DNA of 64,000 nucleotides from positions 44,297,904 through 44,361,903 of the forward strand of contig OZ010578.1 of the NCBI GenBank assembly GCA_963932145.1, in the 5' to 3' direction. This DNA comes from Acanthosepion lycidas. Its lineage: Eukaryota; Mollusca; Cephalopoda; Sepiida; Sepiidae. The stretch's first letter is position 1. Every line of letters starts with the position of its first letter. This document shows, in pieces, positions 31,700 to 42,629 of this stretch. The translations under genes were made by a program, and so were the position numbers. Under the pieces are notes generated by a model. That model saw only the letters and a list, made by a program, of their open reading frames with translations, was not told the origin of the DNA and ran no database searches.

Positions 31700-31838
31700 T
31701 ATAAAAGTGAACATAGAAGTCAACACTTAGAGGCGACAGTCTGTTTCATGCTATATGCAATCGTCAGGCCTGACGATTGCATATAGCATGAAACAGACTG
31801 TCGCCTCTAAGTGTTGACTTCTATGTTCACTTTTATAT
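31699..31838. ncRNA. 140-bp perfect palindrome with a hammerhead-like motif in each arm
   Basis: Arms 31699-31768 and 31769-31838 are exact reverse complements without a spacer. On the plus strand: AGGC (31766-31769) pairs with GCCT (31803-31806) as stem I, CTGACGA at 31770-31776, TGC-ATATA-GCA stem II, GAAAC at 31790-31794, ACA/TGT stem III and GTC at 31800-31802. The mirror image is on the minus strand. All core bases match consensus; the weak point is a T-T in place of the usual G-C at 10.1/11.1. A transcript would also have the competing 70-bp hairpin. Confidence 0.58.
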
Positions 31839-31907
31839 TTACACACGCTCTATCTCTGATATTGAGCACTTTATTCCATAAATATAGCACACCTTAAGAC
31901 TATATTT

Positions 31908-31961
<54 letters not shown>
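31839..31961. repeat. Conserved flank of the palindromic unit and (TA)n
   Basis: 'acacacgctctatctctgat', 'attgagcactttattccata' and 'cttaagactatatttcttta' are the reverse complement of 27613-27680. The (TA)n run 31911-31961 closes the unit. Confidence 0.88.
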
Positions 31962-31964
<3 letters not shown>

Positions 31965-31983
31965 ATTACTAAAAAGGGTGATT

Positions 31984-32130
31984 TTAGTGGTTACACGTGT
32001 TTGAATTGACATACAAAGGAATCTTTGTGTTATCGACTAGAATTTTTCTTAAAGGTTCTTGTAAATTATGAGTTAATAAATGTTTATTAATCGTACTCTG
32101 ATTCGAAAGGTGGCATAAGATTATTCTTAC
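31984..32130 (-). pseudogene. Penelope-like element C-terminal fragment, antisense arm
   Basis: Minus strand reads CHLSNQSTINKHLLTHNLQE and PLRKILVDNTKIPLYVNSN. This resembles the C-terminal 'RLTxHLSNQSSI...LxDNTxIL' region of GIY-YIG-containing Penelope-like proteins. It is a 5'-truncated copy, head-to-head with the plus-strand copy at 32170-32600. Confidence 0.7.
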
Positions 32131-32169
32131 AAAAATACACGACACCATTAACAAAAATACAACACCACA

Positions 32170-32600
32170 AAACATCAACATGTTTTATTGCAACCAGATG
32201 CACAATAACTATAAGCAGGATGAATTTTCAATAAGGAAAATCATTAAACACTATATTTCTGCTGTAACCCAAGGAAAACAAATAAGGTTCATAATATATT
32301 ATAGAAAATGGAAGATCACAAACCTTGTCCTCACCAATCGAAATAACCCCGGTGACCAATATAATGTACCAATTTCAATGCCCGGCATAAGACAGTGTTA
32401 CTTGTCAAAAATAAATTACCTATATCGGACACACCACTACCTCCTTCAGTAGTCGTCTTACATGCCGCCTTTCGAAGCAGAGTGCGATTAATAGAAATTT
32501 ATTAACTCTTAATTTACAAGAACCTTTAAGGAAGATTCCAGTCGATAACACCAAGATTCTTTTCAAATCACATAGTCATACTCAACGCATCATTAAGGGA
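32170..32600 (+). pseudogene. Penelope-like element C-terminal fragment, sense arm
   Basis: The frame 32180-32452 reads MHNNYKQDEFSIRKIIKH, TQGKQIRFIIYYRKWKITNL, VLTNRNNPGDQ. This matches the linker before the GIY-YIG domain in Penelope-like proteins as I recall them. After shifts it continues RLTCRLSKQSAINRNLLTLN and LQEPLRKIPVDNTKILFKSH, homologous to the antisense arm. No intact GIY-YIG core or reverse transcriptase remains. Inverted 5'-truncated partners are a known structural habit of Penelope elements. Confidence 0.72.
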
Positions 32601-32604
32601 AGCA

Positions 32605-33050
32605 TTTCTGATTAAATACCATTTTCCCCTTACAATATTTAGCAGTAGAGACGGTGTGTTAAAGGTTTCCTGAAAATAGAAGTGATGCCCAGGTCAACCG
32701 GTCGCGCATAGAACTTGACCGACAAAAAGCATACAGCCTTTCCGCACGTACTCCATACAGCTAAACTTCTATGTAAGCGGCAACACACAGAAATCTACCA
32801 TCCAAAAACATCTTTGATAATGGCTATAGATCTAGCGGAAAGCGCTCGGAACAATTATAACTATGGACAATTTCTATATTCTTTAACCCCTGAAAAACGG
32901 AAAAAATGAGAATGCTGGAAAAAAAAATCAATAAAAGATTAATCAAATCTTCCTTGTTGGCCGTTTTCAATGAAAGATGCTTGAAAGAAATGTTGCTGCC
33001 CAAATACACATTAATATGCACACATATCTATCTATATATAAATATATCAC
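32605..33050. other. Unassigned sequence
   Basis: Contains a 64-codon plus-strand frame at 32715-32909 (start MTDKKHTAFPHVLH) without recognised domain. No further call. Confidence 0.3.
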
Positions 33051-33052
33051 TT

Positions 33053-33084
<32 letters not shown>
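33053..33084. repeat. (TA)n microsatellite
   Basis: Short TA run. Confidence 0.95.
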
Positions 33085-33087
<3 letters not shown>

Positions 33088-33229
33088 GCCATATTATTTC
33101 GGTACTCTTTGCTGTTAGTGTCTTTTAATTGCATGATAAATATAACGAATGTTGGAAATGGATATGCAATATCAGGTTTCATCATTTATCGTCTGATAAT
33201 AATTTATTAGATGTTGGTTATTTATTAAT

Positions 33230-33529
33230 ATTTAAATGATAGAAATAACAGTAATAGGAATAACTGCAAGAGATAGAAATAAGTCCATATGGAGAAGAGG
33301 ACAGACCAAGAGATGTAAAAGGAATGATCAAATGATAAAAAAAGTGGACGCATTTGTAAAAGAAGAAAGGATAAAAGATAGAGTTTGTCGATTGGAGCCC
33401 GGTGTATAGAAATTAGAGAAGGAAAAGAACCGGGAAAATATTGAGTGGATAAGAGAGACTGGTAAGACGGACAGAGAGTAGCACAGTCATGAGCATCAAA
33501 GAAGGGGTGAGACACGCGCGTGCGCACAC

Positions 33530-33564
<35 letters not shown>

Positions 33565-33700
33565 GGAGAGCAATTGTGGTAGAGAGTGATATAAACAGGC
33601 TGGAATAGATAAAAATGAAAGTAGGCAATTATGGACAATGATAGATGAAACAAAGATAAATAGAACGATTGAGCTAGCTAGTTATAAAAACAGATTGAAA
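33230..33700. repeat. Purine-rich low-complexity stretch with (GA)n
   Basis: Pure GA run at 33532-33563 inside degenerate AGA-rich sequence. Minus-strand frames here are compositional. Confidence 0.85.
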
Positions 33701-33732
33701 TAAAATAAACAAATATTATTTTGTATCGAACG

Positions 33733-34082
33733 TCTTTATCCACATGGCCCAGTGGATAGAGACGTTGTTTAAATACAGCGACTAGACCCCAAAAGTTGTG
33801 AGTTCAATACAGCAGTGGTGAACCAAAAAAACTTGGAAAGTTGAGTTAAAAAGAAATAACTGAGATATCCAGAAGAAGGCATGGCACGTGGAACTAGAAC
33901 AATTTACCCCGGTAGACGAAATAAAGGGTTCGGTCCGAAATTCCAGTCACCTGAAGAAGGCCGGGGTGTACAACGGTCGAAACGTTGTTAATATGGCAAT
34001 GAAGATGAGTATAACAGTTCGAATAATGTAAATAATCATAATACCTCATGTCAGAGATATAGACAGATATAAACAAAAACTG
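33733..34082 (+). mobile_element. Second-family SINE, simple sense copy
   Basis: Box A region CATGGCCCAGTGGATAGAG, box B TGAGTTCAATAC, then 'gcatggcacgtggaactaga', 'gaaataaagggttcgg', CCTGAAGAAGGCCGG, CGAAACGTTGTTAATATGG and the 'cataatacctcatgtcagag' end. It lacks the antisense arm seen at 5802 and 30017. Confidence 0.85.
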
Positions 34083-34359
34083 AACGCTCCCAAAATCACT
34101 AGGATGCAGCCAACAAAATCTTGTTTAACCCATGGACAATATTCATTTCTTGATGAAGACTGACACATTCGATCGAATGTACTCGAACAAAAACATGAAC
34201 TATAGACGTGACCAATTAAATGCCGCGCCTCTTTGGGTCGTTAGCGATTACGACTCTCCACAGAATTCTTTACTATCTATGAATTTTTAATGAATTTTTG
34301 TGAAAAACGGTGTAGTGATTACCCGTTACCTTCTCCATGGTATTGAAATTTACAATTTT

Positions 34360-34560
34360 CCTTCTCTTAGATTGGTTGCCATCCAAAGCTCGAGAATAGC
34401 GTCTACTCTGCAAATTGCCCATAGCTGGCACAAGAAGGAATTGATTTGCAGCTTTCACAAGGGTATTTGTGCGAAAGTGAAAGCAACAGCATTTCCCAGA
34501 ATTTGAACTCGGCTCAGTGATCCCACTTTCTATGCAGATGATCCCTTCACTACCCGCATA
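34360..34560 (-). mobile_element. SINE-related fragment (variant tail)
   Basis: Same variant tail as 18183 ('agattggttgccatccaaag') with 'cccatagctgg', 'gggtatttgtgcg' and 'gaatttgaactcggctcag'. Confidence 0.6.
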
Positions 34561-34704
34561 TCAACGAACTTTCGACTGTTTCCCCTAGACTTTATATAGA
34601 CGTGCAACAACTTATTTGAAAACTGGAAAAAATATAATTAAAAAAAAAAATTTAAACACGTAACTTGTTTAAATCGAGTTCATGTAAATGTACTTTATTT
34701 AAGA

Positions 34705-34815
34705 TATACTATACTTCCTCGATTTTCCGGACTTCGATTATCCGGACTCGAAATAAAGAAAAAAATTGAAATCACCCGAACATTTTGACATTCTCCGAAC
34801 TAAGCCCATTAACTT
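34705..34815. mobile_element. Pogo/Tigger-like terminal fragment
   Basis: 'cctcgattttccggacttcg' and 'attatccggactcgaaataa' match the left end of the element starting at 35985. AT-rich ATTATCCGG repeats are typical of pogo-type ends. The adjoining sequence is an RTE-like LINE. Confidence 0.6.
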
Positions 34816-34835
34816 TTAGGCTGGTCTTGTTTATG

Positions 34836-35645
34836 TGCCGTGTCCCCTCAGGACGTAGGCAATCATGGCTCTCCACAACTTCCTGTTTTTCGTAACTATT
34901 AATAAATGTTGTCTTTTTTTTATATTTCTCTTAAACCTTGTTCCGCCATTAATTTACTCAAACTCACTAAGTAGGTTATGCGTTGTTTTTCTCTGTCCCG
35001 TTCGCCTTCAGTCTGTCCTGTGAGTATCATATTTTCCAAGCCTTCTTTCCACATTATGTGGCCTAGAAATTTCAACTGTCTCTTCCTGATGTTAAGTATT
35101 AGTTTCATTTTTGTTTCCATTTTCTTTAAACGTCGTTGTTGCTCACATATTTGGTCCATGATATTCTCAGCAACCTTCTGTAGAGCCACATTTTTGTTGC
35201 TTTAAGCCGCTTCTTCATCTGCGAGGAGATTGTCCAGATTTCCCTGTCATATAGGAAGACAGATATCATTTAATAATACAGTACACTTTGTTTCTAACGA
35301 AGTTTTTCTGTTTCTTGATACTTAGCTTAGCTTTTAGAAATCAACTTTCGCTATCACAATGTGCCTTCGGATTTCAGTTTCACATTTTCTGTTCTCTGTT
35401 AAAACACTTCCCAGACATTTAAATTTTTTAATCGTTTGATTTTTGGTATCTCCAATTTGTAATTTGCATTTTGGGCTCATCCTTTTGCTAACCATCATGC
35501 ATTCTGTCTTCCTGCCATTGATATTTAATCCTTTCTTCTCGCTTCCCTTCACTAGCTTCTGCAGTTTTCTTTTCGTGTCTTCTATCAAGACTGTGTCATC
35601 TGCATATCTTATGTCGTTAAGATTATGGCCGCTGACAATTAACAC
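34836..35645 (-). pseudogene. RTE-like LINE reverse transcriptase relic with YADD
   Basis: Minus-strand frame 35334-35645 reads IRYADDTVLIEDTKRKLQKL, SEKKGLNINGRKTECMMVSK and FKCLGSVLTENRKCETEIRR. A second frame, 34920-35189, gives KRQLKFLGHIMWKEGLENMI, ITYLVSLSKLMAEQGLREI. The end 'KDRKLWRAMIAxVLRGHG' lies near 34836-34875. The YADD catalytic motif is intact but the N-terminal half and about 70 residues of the middle are missing or broken. Confidence 0.9.
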
Positions 35646-35984
35646 TGGTGGGACTGCTAATCATCTCAGAATCACCTTGCTGTATAGGTTGAATAAATCC
35701 GATGAAATACTCATATATGTGGCTGTTGGGAATAGCAGGTACTGGAAGCCGCCGATGGATACAAACTCGCTGCAGAAGACCTCGATACATGGAGCTGCTT
35801 CTGGACTGACATGTCGCAAGGCTTATCTGGAGTTGCGTTGGAAGAAGAGAAGGATAGATTGATTTTAGATGTGTACATAAAAAAAAAATAGACATTTTCT
35901 CAAAGCTTTCTTGGATTGAAGATCTATAAAAATGGAAATACTTTTGATACGAGATCCTATTAACATTTGAAGTATGAAAAGAGA

Positions 35985-36740
35985 TACAGTACATCATCGA
36001 TTATCCGTAACTCGATTTTACGGACTTCAATTATCCGGACGTGTAATGAAGAGAAAAATTGAAATCATCCGAACATTTTGAAATTTTCCGAATTAAAAAG
36101 CATTTTGGGAATTTACAATTTGCAATTTATTCAACGTTTGATAAAAACGTTGATAAAATGAATTCCATTAATTGTCGTTAATTTCCTCGTTGCTTTCATA
36201 CAAGGGACAAACATTGGAATTATCATAGCTTGGTCACGCCAGAGATTATGGCTGACGCTACTGTCACACAAAGGTATTGAACTCATAACCGCGTTGTAAA
36301 ATGTTGTTGATGATGAGGATGATGCTAATGATATTGCCCATGTCAAAGTTCAACAGACACAATTTCCAATTTCAAACACCGAAATAATGATTATGTTTGC
36401 CAAATGTTTAAGTTGGTTGTCCTTTCAACCAGAAGCAAGACTTACAAATACATCATCTCTAATTCAGTTTCGGGAATTAGTGGCGGAAAAACACGAGGCT
36501 AACCGGAAATAGGCAAAAATTTACACCTTTTTTTCATAAAAATAAAACAAAGAAAACCTTGAAGAAAACGTGTGAAAATATTATTTGTTTAAATAAATAT
36601 TATATTTCTATAAAAAAATGCAATTTTTCTTCAAGTTTTTTTTCGATAATTTATGTAGTCGATTAAACGGAATTTCGAATTATCCGAATATATCTTTTGA
36701 ACCTGTGTCCCAAAGTGTCCGGATAATCGGCGAAATGAGA
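35985..36740. mobile_element. Pogo/Tigger-like non-autonomous element
   Basis: Left end 'cagtacatcatcgattatcc' and right end near 36740 ('gtgtccggataatcggcga') are inverted relatives. Inside lie a GAT-rich patch and 'gttcaacagacacaatttcc', 'tttcgggaattagtgg'. No transposase frame was found. The right 400 bp is repeated at 36878-37262. Confidence 0.65.
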
Positions 36741-36877
36741 AAAAAAGAAAATGGCGTAAAATATGGAATGGAATAACAGGACAAAAGAAGGAAATTATTG
36801 CAAAGATAAAACAATAAAGAGATTGATAAAAGATTATCAAACAAAAGAATAAAATCAACAACCAAAAAGAAAACTGA

Positions 36878-37270
36878 TATTGCCCACACCAAAGTTCAAC
36901 ATACACAAATCCCAATTTCAAACACCAAAGCAATGATGTTTGCCAAATGTTTAAGCTTAAGTTCAATCAAAAGCAAGATTTACAAATACATCTATTTTCA
37001 TCTAGTTTCGGGAATTAGTGGTGGAAATACGAGAGGTCAGCCGGAAACAGATAATAATTGAAGCATTTTTCATAAAAAAATAAACGAGAGATAAACCTTC
37101 AATAGTGCGTTAGAAAATAATATTTGATTATACAAATGATAAATTTATTTCAGAAATGATTTTTTTCTTCATTCATTTTCAATAATATATGTATTCAGTT
37201 ATCTGGAATTTAGAATTATCCGACCATATTTTTTCAACTCCTGTCCCAAAATGCCCGGATAATCAAATAA
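36878..37270. repeat. Tandem second copy of the pogo-like right part
   Basis: Co-linear with 36338-36740 at about 540 bp spacing and roughly 80% similar by eye: 'gttcaacatacacaaatccc', 'aaatgtttaagctt', 'tttcgggaattagtggtg', ending in 'atgcccggataatc'. Confidence 0.82.
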
Positions 37271-37276
37271 ATACTA

Positions 37277-37378
37277 TTAGGTTGGTGCATAAATAATGAC
37301 GTAATAATGTCTTTTTTTAACGTATTTTTTAACGTCAAAAAACGACATTATTACGTCATTATTTTTGCACCAACCTAA
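37277..37378. mobile_element. Mariner-type MITE, 102 bp
   Basis: TTAGGTTGGTGCATAAATAA at the left and its complement at the right, TA on both sides. The internal 'gacgtaataatgtc' / 'gacattattacgtc' extends the hairpin. Nearly identical to 60504-60605. Confidence 0.92.
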
Positions 37379-37379
37379 T

Positions 37380-38745
37380 ATATAGATATAGACAAATGAA
37401 AGTAGACATAAAGAAACTAAATTAGACAGATTGATTGACAGATAAACACTTTGATAGAAAGATATACGGAGGGTGAAAGTGTCTCATGCCTCCACACCAA
37501 AAATCTATGATAACCCCGAATATATGATACTATATTTCAATTTTCATGAGGTAGTATTTATATAAAACAAATTTTATTGTAACATATTTATGCACAATAG
37601 TGGATCATATGCAATATAGATGGAGAATTCAATTACAAAAATTGAAAATAAATACAATATATTTAAATACAAATTAGAAACATGTCATAATAGATCATTC
37701 CATTTTAAATAAATCAACAATGTTTTGCGCAATTTTTAACATCAGATTTTTCTTGTCAAAATGTTGAAAAATTTTAACACATTGAACATTATGGATAAAA
37801 ATATAGCGAATTTTATATAGTGTTTTTTGAGACTTAGTATAAGCAAAACAAATTCACGGATTTGAACGAAAAAAAAAAAAAAAAAAAAAGCCCCAGAATG
37901 GCATCAAATCCGTGAAAATTTTCATCCTTTAATAGACGGTTTTGCTTAGTTTAATTTGTAACGCGTATAAATGTAGGTAGAAAAAAAAACAAAAAAACAA
38001 CAAACAAATGTTGATAAAATAGCGAGGGTCACAAAGCACTGCCCGGGGGTCCCCAATCAGACTAATCCACCACCCCCACCCGGCCTGGGGGTTTCGGGAA
38101 TAGTACGCACCGACTCTGAACAGACGTATAGACAGCGAGCGTATATATGTGTTCGAGTCAATCTCCATTTACACAAGCCTAGACATGAACACGCCATTTC
38201 TTAAACTCGTGTATTTTCTATTATGCAAAGTCGCAAAATGGCCGACTGTACCCAAACTCATTCTTTTCACTTGTCCGTATCTCACCTTGAATGTCCCTGC
38301 AGCTATTCTTCCGCCTATTGTTATAAGATTAACGGTAGCAATTTCGTACTCTGACAACAAATTCGATAAAAAGATGTAAGACAGGGAAACCAACATCCAC
38401 TAAAAAAAAAAAAAATAAAAAAAAAAATATTCACATACATATATGATTATATGCGTGAACGCACGCAACACACAAATGAATTTATTCATTAATCCACTCA
38501 AATCACCACGGATACACTCAGGCACCTACAGGCTCATTCGCAAGTTTATCCGCCCCGACACTGCTCCCGATTGCACACACAGGAACGCACAATGACAAAC
38601 ATATAAAATCCCCCAACGTTTAATACGATAAAGTGGCATGCAAGAGGAAAAGGCAGCTTTTCTAAACAGTATGTTAACAATTATATGTTAGGGATTATTT
38701 TTCTCGGGCCAGGCTACACACTGTTCATAAATGGAGACATTCAAA
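37380..38745. other. Unassigned sequence, AT-rich then mixed
   Basis: A short imperfect inverted repeat (AGCAAAAC...GTTTTGCT, 37841-37947) surrounds an A run. 38030-38400 has higher complexity with a G/C-rich patch (GCCCGGGGGTCCCC) and weak 75-80 codon frames without recognisable domains. Confidence 0.35.
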
Positions 38746-38749
38746 AAGA

Positions 38750-39382
38750 GGCGAGAGAAATATAGAATAAAAAAGAAGATGAGAAAGAAAGAAAGAAAGG
38801 AAGGAAGAAAGAGAGAGAGAAATAGAGATAGAGATAGAAATAAAAAGTTAATAAACTAGGAAAAGAGCGAGAAAGAATGAAAGAAAGAAAAAAAGAAAGA
38901 AAAACATGAAGAGACTAAGACAGAAATGAAGAGCGAATAAACTAGAGAAAAAAGAAAGAAAGAGAGAGATATATATATATATATAGAAATAAAGAGTTAA
39001 TAAACTAGGAAAAAAGCGAGAAAGGATGAAAGAAAGAAAAAAAAAAGAAAGAAAAAAAAGAAAGAAACAATATACAGAGACTAAGACAGAAATGAAGAGT
39101 GAATAAACTAGAGAAGAAAGAAAGCATGAAAATGAAGAATATCAAGAGACTAAGATAGAAATAAAGAGTGAATAAATTGGAGAAAAAAAGAAAGAAAGAA
39201 AAAACATACTAAAATTCCGAGATAGATAGAAATAAAGATTGAATAAAAAAGGTAAGAAAGAAAGAAAGCAAAATATATCGAGGCAGAAATAATGAGTGTA
39301 TAATGAGGGAAGAAAGAAAAGAAAGAAAAATCTGAAGAAATAGAGACAGAAATAAAAGTGAATAAACCAGAGAAGAAAGAAA

Positions 39383-39416
<34 letters not shown>

Positions 39417-39420
39417 AGAA
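38750..39420. repeat. Purine-rich degenerate minisatellite
   Basis: Diverged copies of 'agactaagacagaaatgaag', 'agtgaataaactagag' with GAAA runs. It is the decayed neighbour of the array at 39424. Confidence 0.88.
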
Positions 39421-39423
39421 GAT

Positions 39424-39656
39424 ACTGAGACAAACAGAAACAAAGAGTGAATAAACTAGAGGAGGAAGAAAGAAAGAAAGAAAGATACTGAGAGAAACAG
39501 AAATAAAGAGTGAATAAACTAGAGGAGGAAGAAAGAAAGAAAGAAAGATACTGAGAGAAACAGAAATAGAGAGTGAATAAACTAGAGGAGAAAGAAAGAA
39601 AGAAAGAAAGAAAGATACTGAGAGAAACAGAAATAAAGAGTGAATAAACTAGAGGA

Positions 39657-39696
<40 letters not shown>

Positions 39697-39735
39697 CTGA
39701 GACAAACAGAAATAAAGAGTGAATAAACTAGAGGA

Positions 39736-39775
<40 letters not shown>

Positions 39776-39813
39776 CTGAGACAAACAGAAATAAAGAGTG
39801 AATAAACTAGAGG

Positions 39814-39846
<33 letters not shown>

Positions 39847-39885
39847 CTGAGACAAACAGAAATAAAGAGTGAATAAACTAGAGGA

Positions 39886-39921
<36 letters not shown>

Positions 39922-40405
39922 CTGAGACAAACAGAAATAAAGAGTGAATAAACTAGAGGAGGAAGAAAGAAAGAAAGAAAGATACTGAGAGAAACAGAAA
40001 TAAATAGTGAATAAACTAGAGGAGGAAGAAAGAAAGAAAGAAAGATACTGAGAGAAACAGAAATAAAGAGTGAATAAACTAGAGGAGGAAGAAAGAAAGA
40101 TACTGAGAGAAACAGAAATAAAGAGTGAATAAACTAGAGGAGGAAGAAAGAAAGAAAGAAAGATACCGAGAGAAACAGAAATAAAGAGTGAATAAACTAG
40201 AGGAGGAAGAAAGAAAGAAAGAAACATACTGAGAGAAACAGAAATAGAGAGTGAATAAACTAGAGGAGGAAGAAAGAAAGAAAGAAAGATACCGAGAGAA
40301 ACAGAAATAGAGAGTGAATAAACTAGAGGAGGAAGAAAGAAAGAAAGAAAGATACCGAGAGAAACAGAAATAGAGAGTGAATAAACTAGAGGAGGAAGAA
40401 AGAAA
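39424..40405. repeat. Purine-strand minisatellite with (GAAA)n spacers
   Basis: About fifteen units of GATACTGAGAGAAACAGAAA, TAAAGAGTGAATAAACTAGA, GGAGGAA followed by a variable GAAA run. Units differ mainly in GAAA number, so the length is likely polymorphic. The 192-codon minus-strand frame is an artefact. Confidence 0.93.
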
Positions 40406-40800
40406 GAATAAATGAATGAGGTAATAAAAAATAAATCAAAATATAAACAGAGTGATATAGATAGAAGTAAAGAGTGAATAAACCAAAGAAAGAAAGAAAG
40501 AAAAGGGAAAAAGAAAGAAAATTTCGAACGAATTGTGAGAGATAGAAATAAAGATTGAAGAAATTAAAGAAGAATGAAAGGAAGAAAGACAGAGAAAACA
40601 GGTAAATAGATATGAATAGAGTAAAAGAGAGGATGAGGGAGAGAGAAAGAGAGAGGGAGAGAAAGAGAGAAATATTGATTAAATGATCGAGAGAGGAAAG
40701 AAAAAAGAGAAAGTACTGACTGATGCAGATGGAAATAAAGAGAGGTGATAGGTCACGCACACACACACACACATACACACATATATATGAAGATATTGAA

Positions 40801-40845
<45 letters not shown>

Positions 40846-40900
40846 CAGATAGGAGAAAACTGATATTAGATACACAGTCTGAGATAGCTTTATATAGACG
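40406..40900. repeat. Purine-rich tract ending in (CA)n and (GATA)n
   Basis: AGAAA/GAGA-rich, then CA at 40757-40774 and GATA at 40803-40848. Confidence 0.88.
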
Positions 40901-41059
40901 AATATAAAATACAAGTTCTAACAGACTGGTTCATATATTTCCTATAGTAGAGAGATATGAATAGACTGAAATAGAGAAACAGATATATTAGCAAATAACT
41001 GATAGACTGGTTCATAAGAACGAGAGTAAAGGATAAAGAGAAAAAGAAAATATGAAAAT

Positions 41060-41530
41060 CTTGGCCTATGTGAGCGAGTTTCGCCCCCCTTTTTTCCAAA
41101 CTGTGTCCTTGGGCGACCGATGTCATCTAATTTGCAAACAATGACCGGCTAAGCAGAACATTAGATCCCTCTTTTCAGAGAGAGTGGCGCACGCGAGCAC
41201 GGGCACAAGGAGAGCCGATATACAAAAAAATAAACAAATAAATAAAAAGAGAAGGACGTTATTAGAGGTAGAGTCGGTGTCAACGTTGCCGTGTGCATTG
41301 GATAAAGATTTTCCACGGGAGACAAATGCAGTCATATTATGGCAAAGTATCTTCCTTCCAAGCCGGCAGCCATCAAAAAAAAAAAAAAAAATGTCTTGGA
41401 CGGACTTGATATATTGCTTCTGGATGAAACACTTTCGGTTGTGTGTAATAACCAATCGAATGCCTTATGTTCATTTCTTAGAGAGAATCAGAGTGGTTAG
41501 TAGGAGAGAGATGGTGGTGGTGGTGGGGGG
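41060..41530. other. Island of mixed-complexity sequence in the purine block
   Basis: Not purine-biased, with CpG-containing text (GTGGCGCACGCGAGCACGGG near 41185). Two overlapping frames of 110-118 codons on opposite strands have no recognised domain. Confidence 0.3.
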
Positions 41531-41539
41531 AGGCGAATA

Positions 41540-41610
41540 AAGAAAAAATGGAAGAGAAAGAAAGAGGAAGAAGAAAGAAAGTCAGAGAAAAAAATAGGGA
41601 GAAAATGATT

Positions 41611-41654
<44 letters not shown>

Positions 41655-41751
41655 AAGAAAAAGAAGTAGAAATGAATAGAGTAAGTAAAAAGAGAACGAG
41701 AAAGGAAAAATGGAGAGAAAACCGAATAGTGAGTCAAGTGGACGAAATAGG

Positions 41752-41788
<37 letters not shown>

Positions 41789-42625
41789 AGAAAGAAAAAC
41801 ATATAGAGAGAAAGAGAAAGAAAAGGACAAATAAAGTGAAAAAGAGAAAGAAACAGAAAAATAAAAAGAGAAAAATGAGCGAAAAAGTGAGATATATAGA
41901 AAGAGAAGGAGAGAGGAAGAGATAGATAGAGACCGAAAGAGAAAAAGGGAGAGAAAGAAAAAAAGAAGAAAGTATGTGTGTGTGTATGTGTGTGTGTGCG
42001 TGTGTGAGAGAGAAAGAGAGAAAGAGAGAGATAAAGGTATTGACGAGAAAAAGTAAAAGTTAAAAGAGAAAAGAAGATAAATGAAGTTTGTAAGAAAAGA
42101 AGGTGGGAGTGACAGAAAGAAGAAAAAGAGAAAGAAGAAGAAGGAAGAAGAAGGAACAGTTGATGATGGAATAACGAAACAGCAGAGGAAATAAAGCGAG
42201 GAAAGAAGAGGAATAAGAGAAAAAGAAAAAATGAGAAGAAGGAAGATAAAGAAAGGAAAAGGGAAAAGTAGAAAACGAAAAGGAGAAATAGAAGAGATTG
42301 GTCTGGAAAAAAAATGGAAGGGAAAAAGAACGAAGGAAATTAGAAGAAAAATGAGAAGGTAGCGAAAAAAAAATAGAGTGAAAAAAATGACGAAAGATAA
42401 AAACTGGATTGTTAACATGAATGAAATGAAGACAGAAGTTAAGAAGAAGCTGAAGCTGAAGGAGTCAAAGAAAGGAAAAAGTTAAAGTAGAGTAAGAAAA
42501 AAAAAATAGATGTTGGAGAAAGAATAAAGTAGACGAGACGGAAAGAATAAAAAGTAGAGGCGGTAGAAAAATGATGTAGAGGATGTAGAAATAATAAATT
42601 GAAGGCTGAAGAAAAAATAAAGTTG
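41540..42625. repeat. Purine-rich low-complexity tract
   Basis: GA, GAAA and GAAGAA runs over more than 1 kb, interrupted by a TG run at 41978-42005. Confidence 0.92.
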
Positions 42626-42629
42626 AGGC

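Noticed and set aside
34150..34200. TTGATGAAGACTGACACATT with a GATC-centred hairpin as a hammerhead core
   Set aside because: GAA is followed by C rather than A and no stem I or cleavage triplet could be placed.
39649..40227. 192-codon minus-strand frame
   Set aside because: Stop-free reading of the (GAAA)n-spaced minisatellite.
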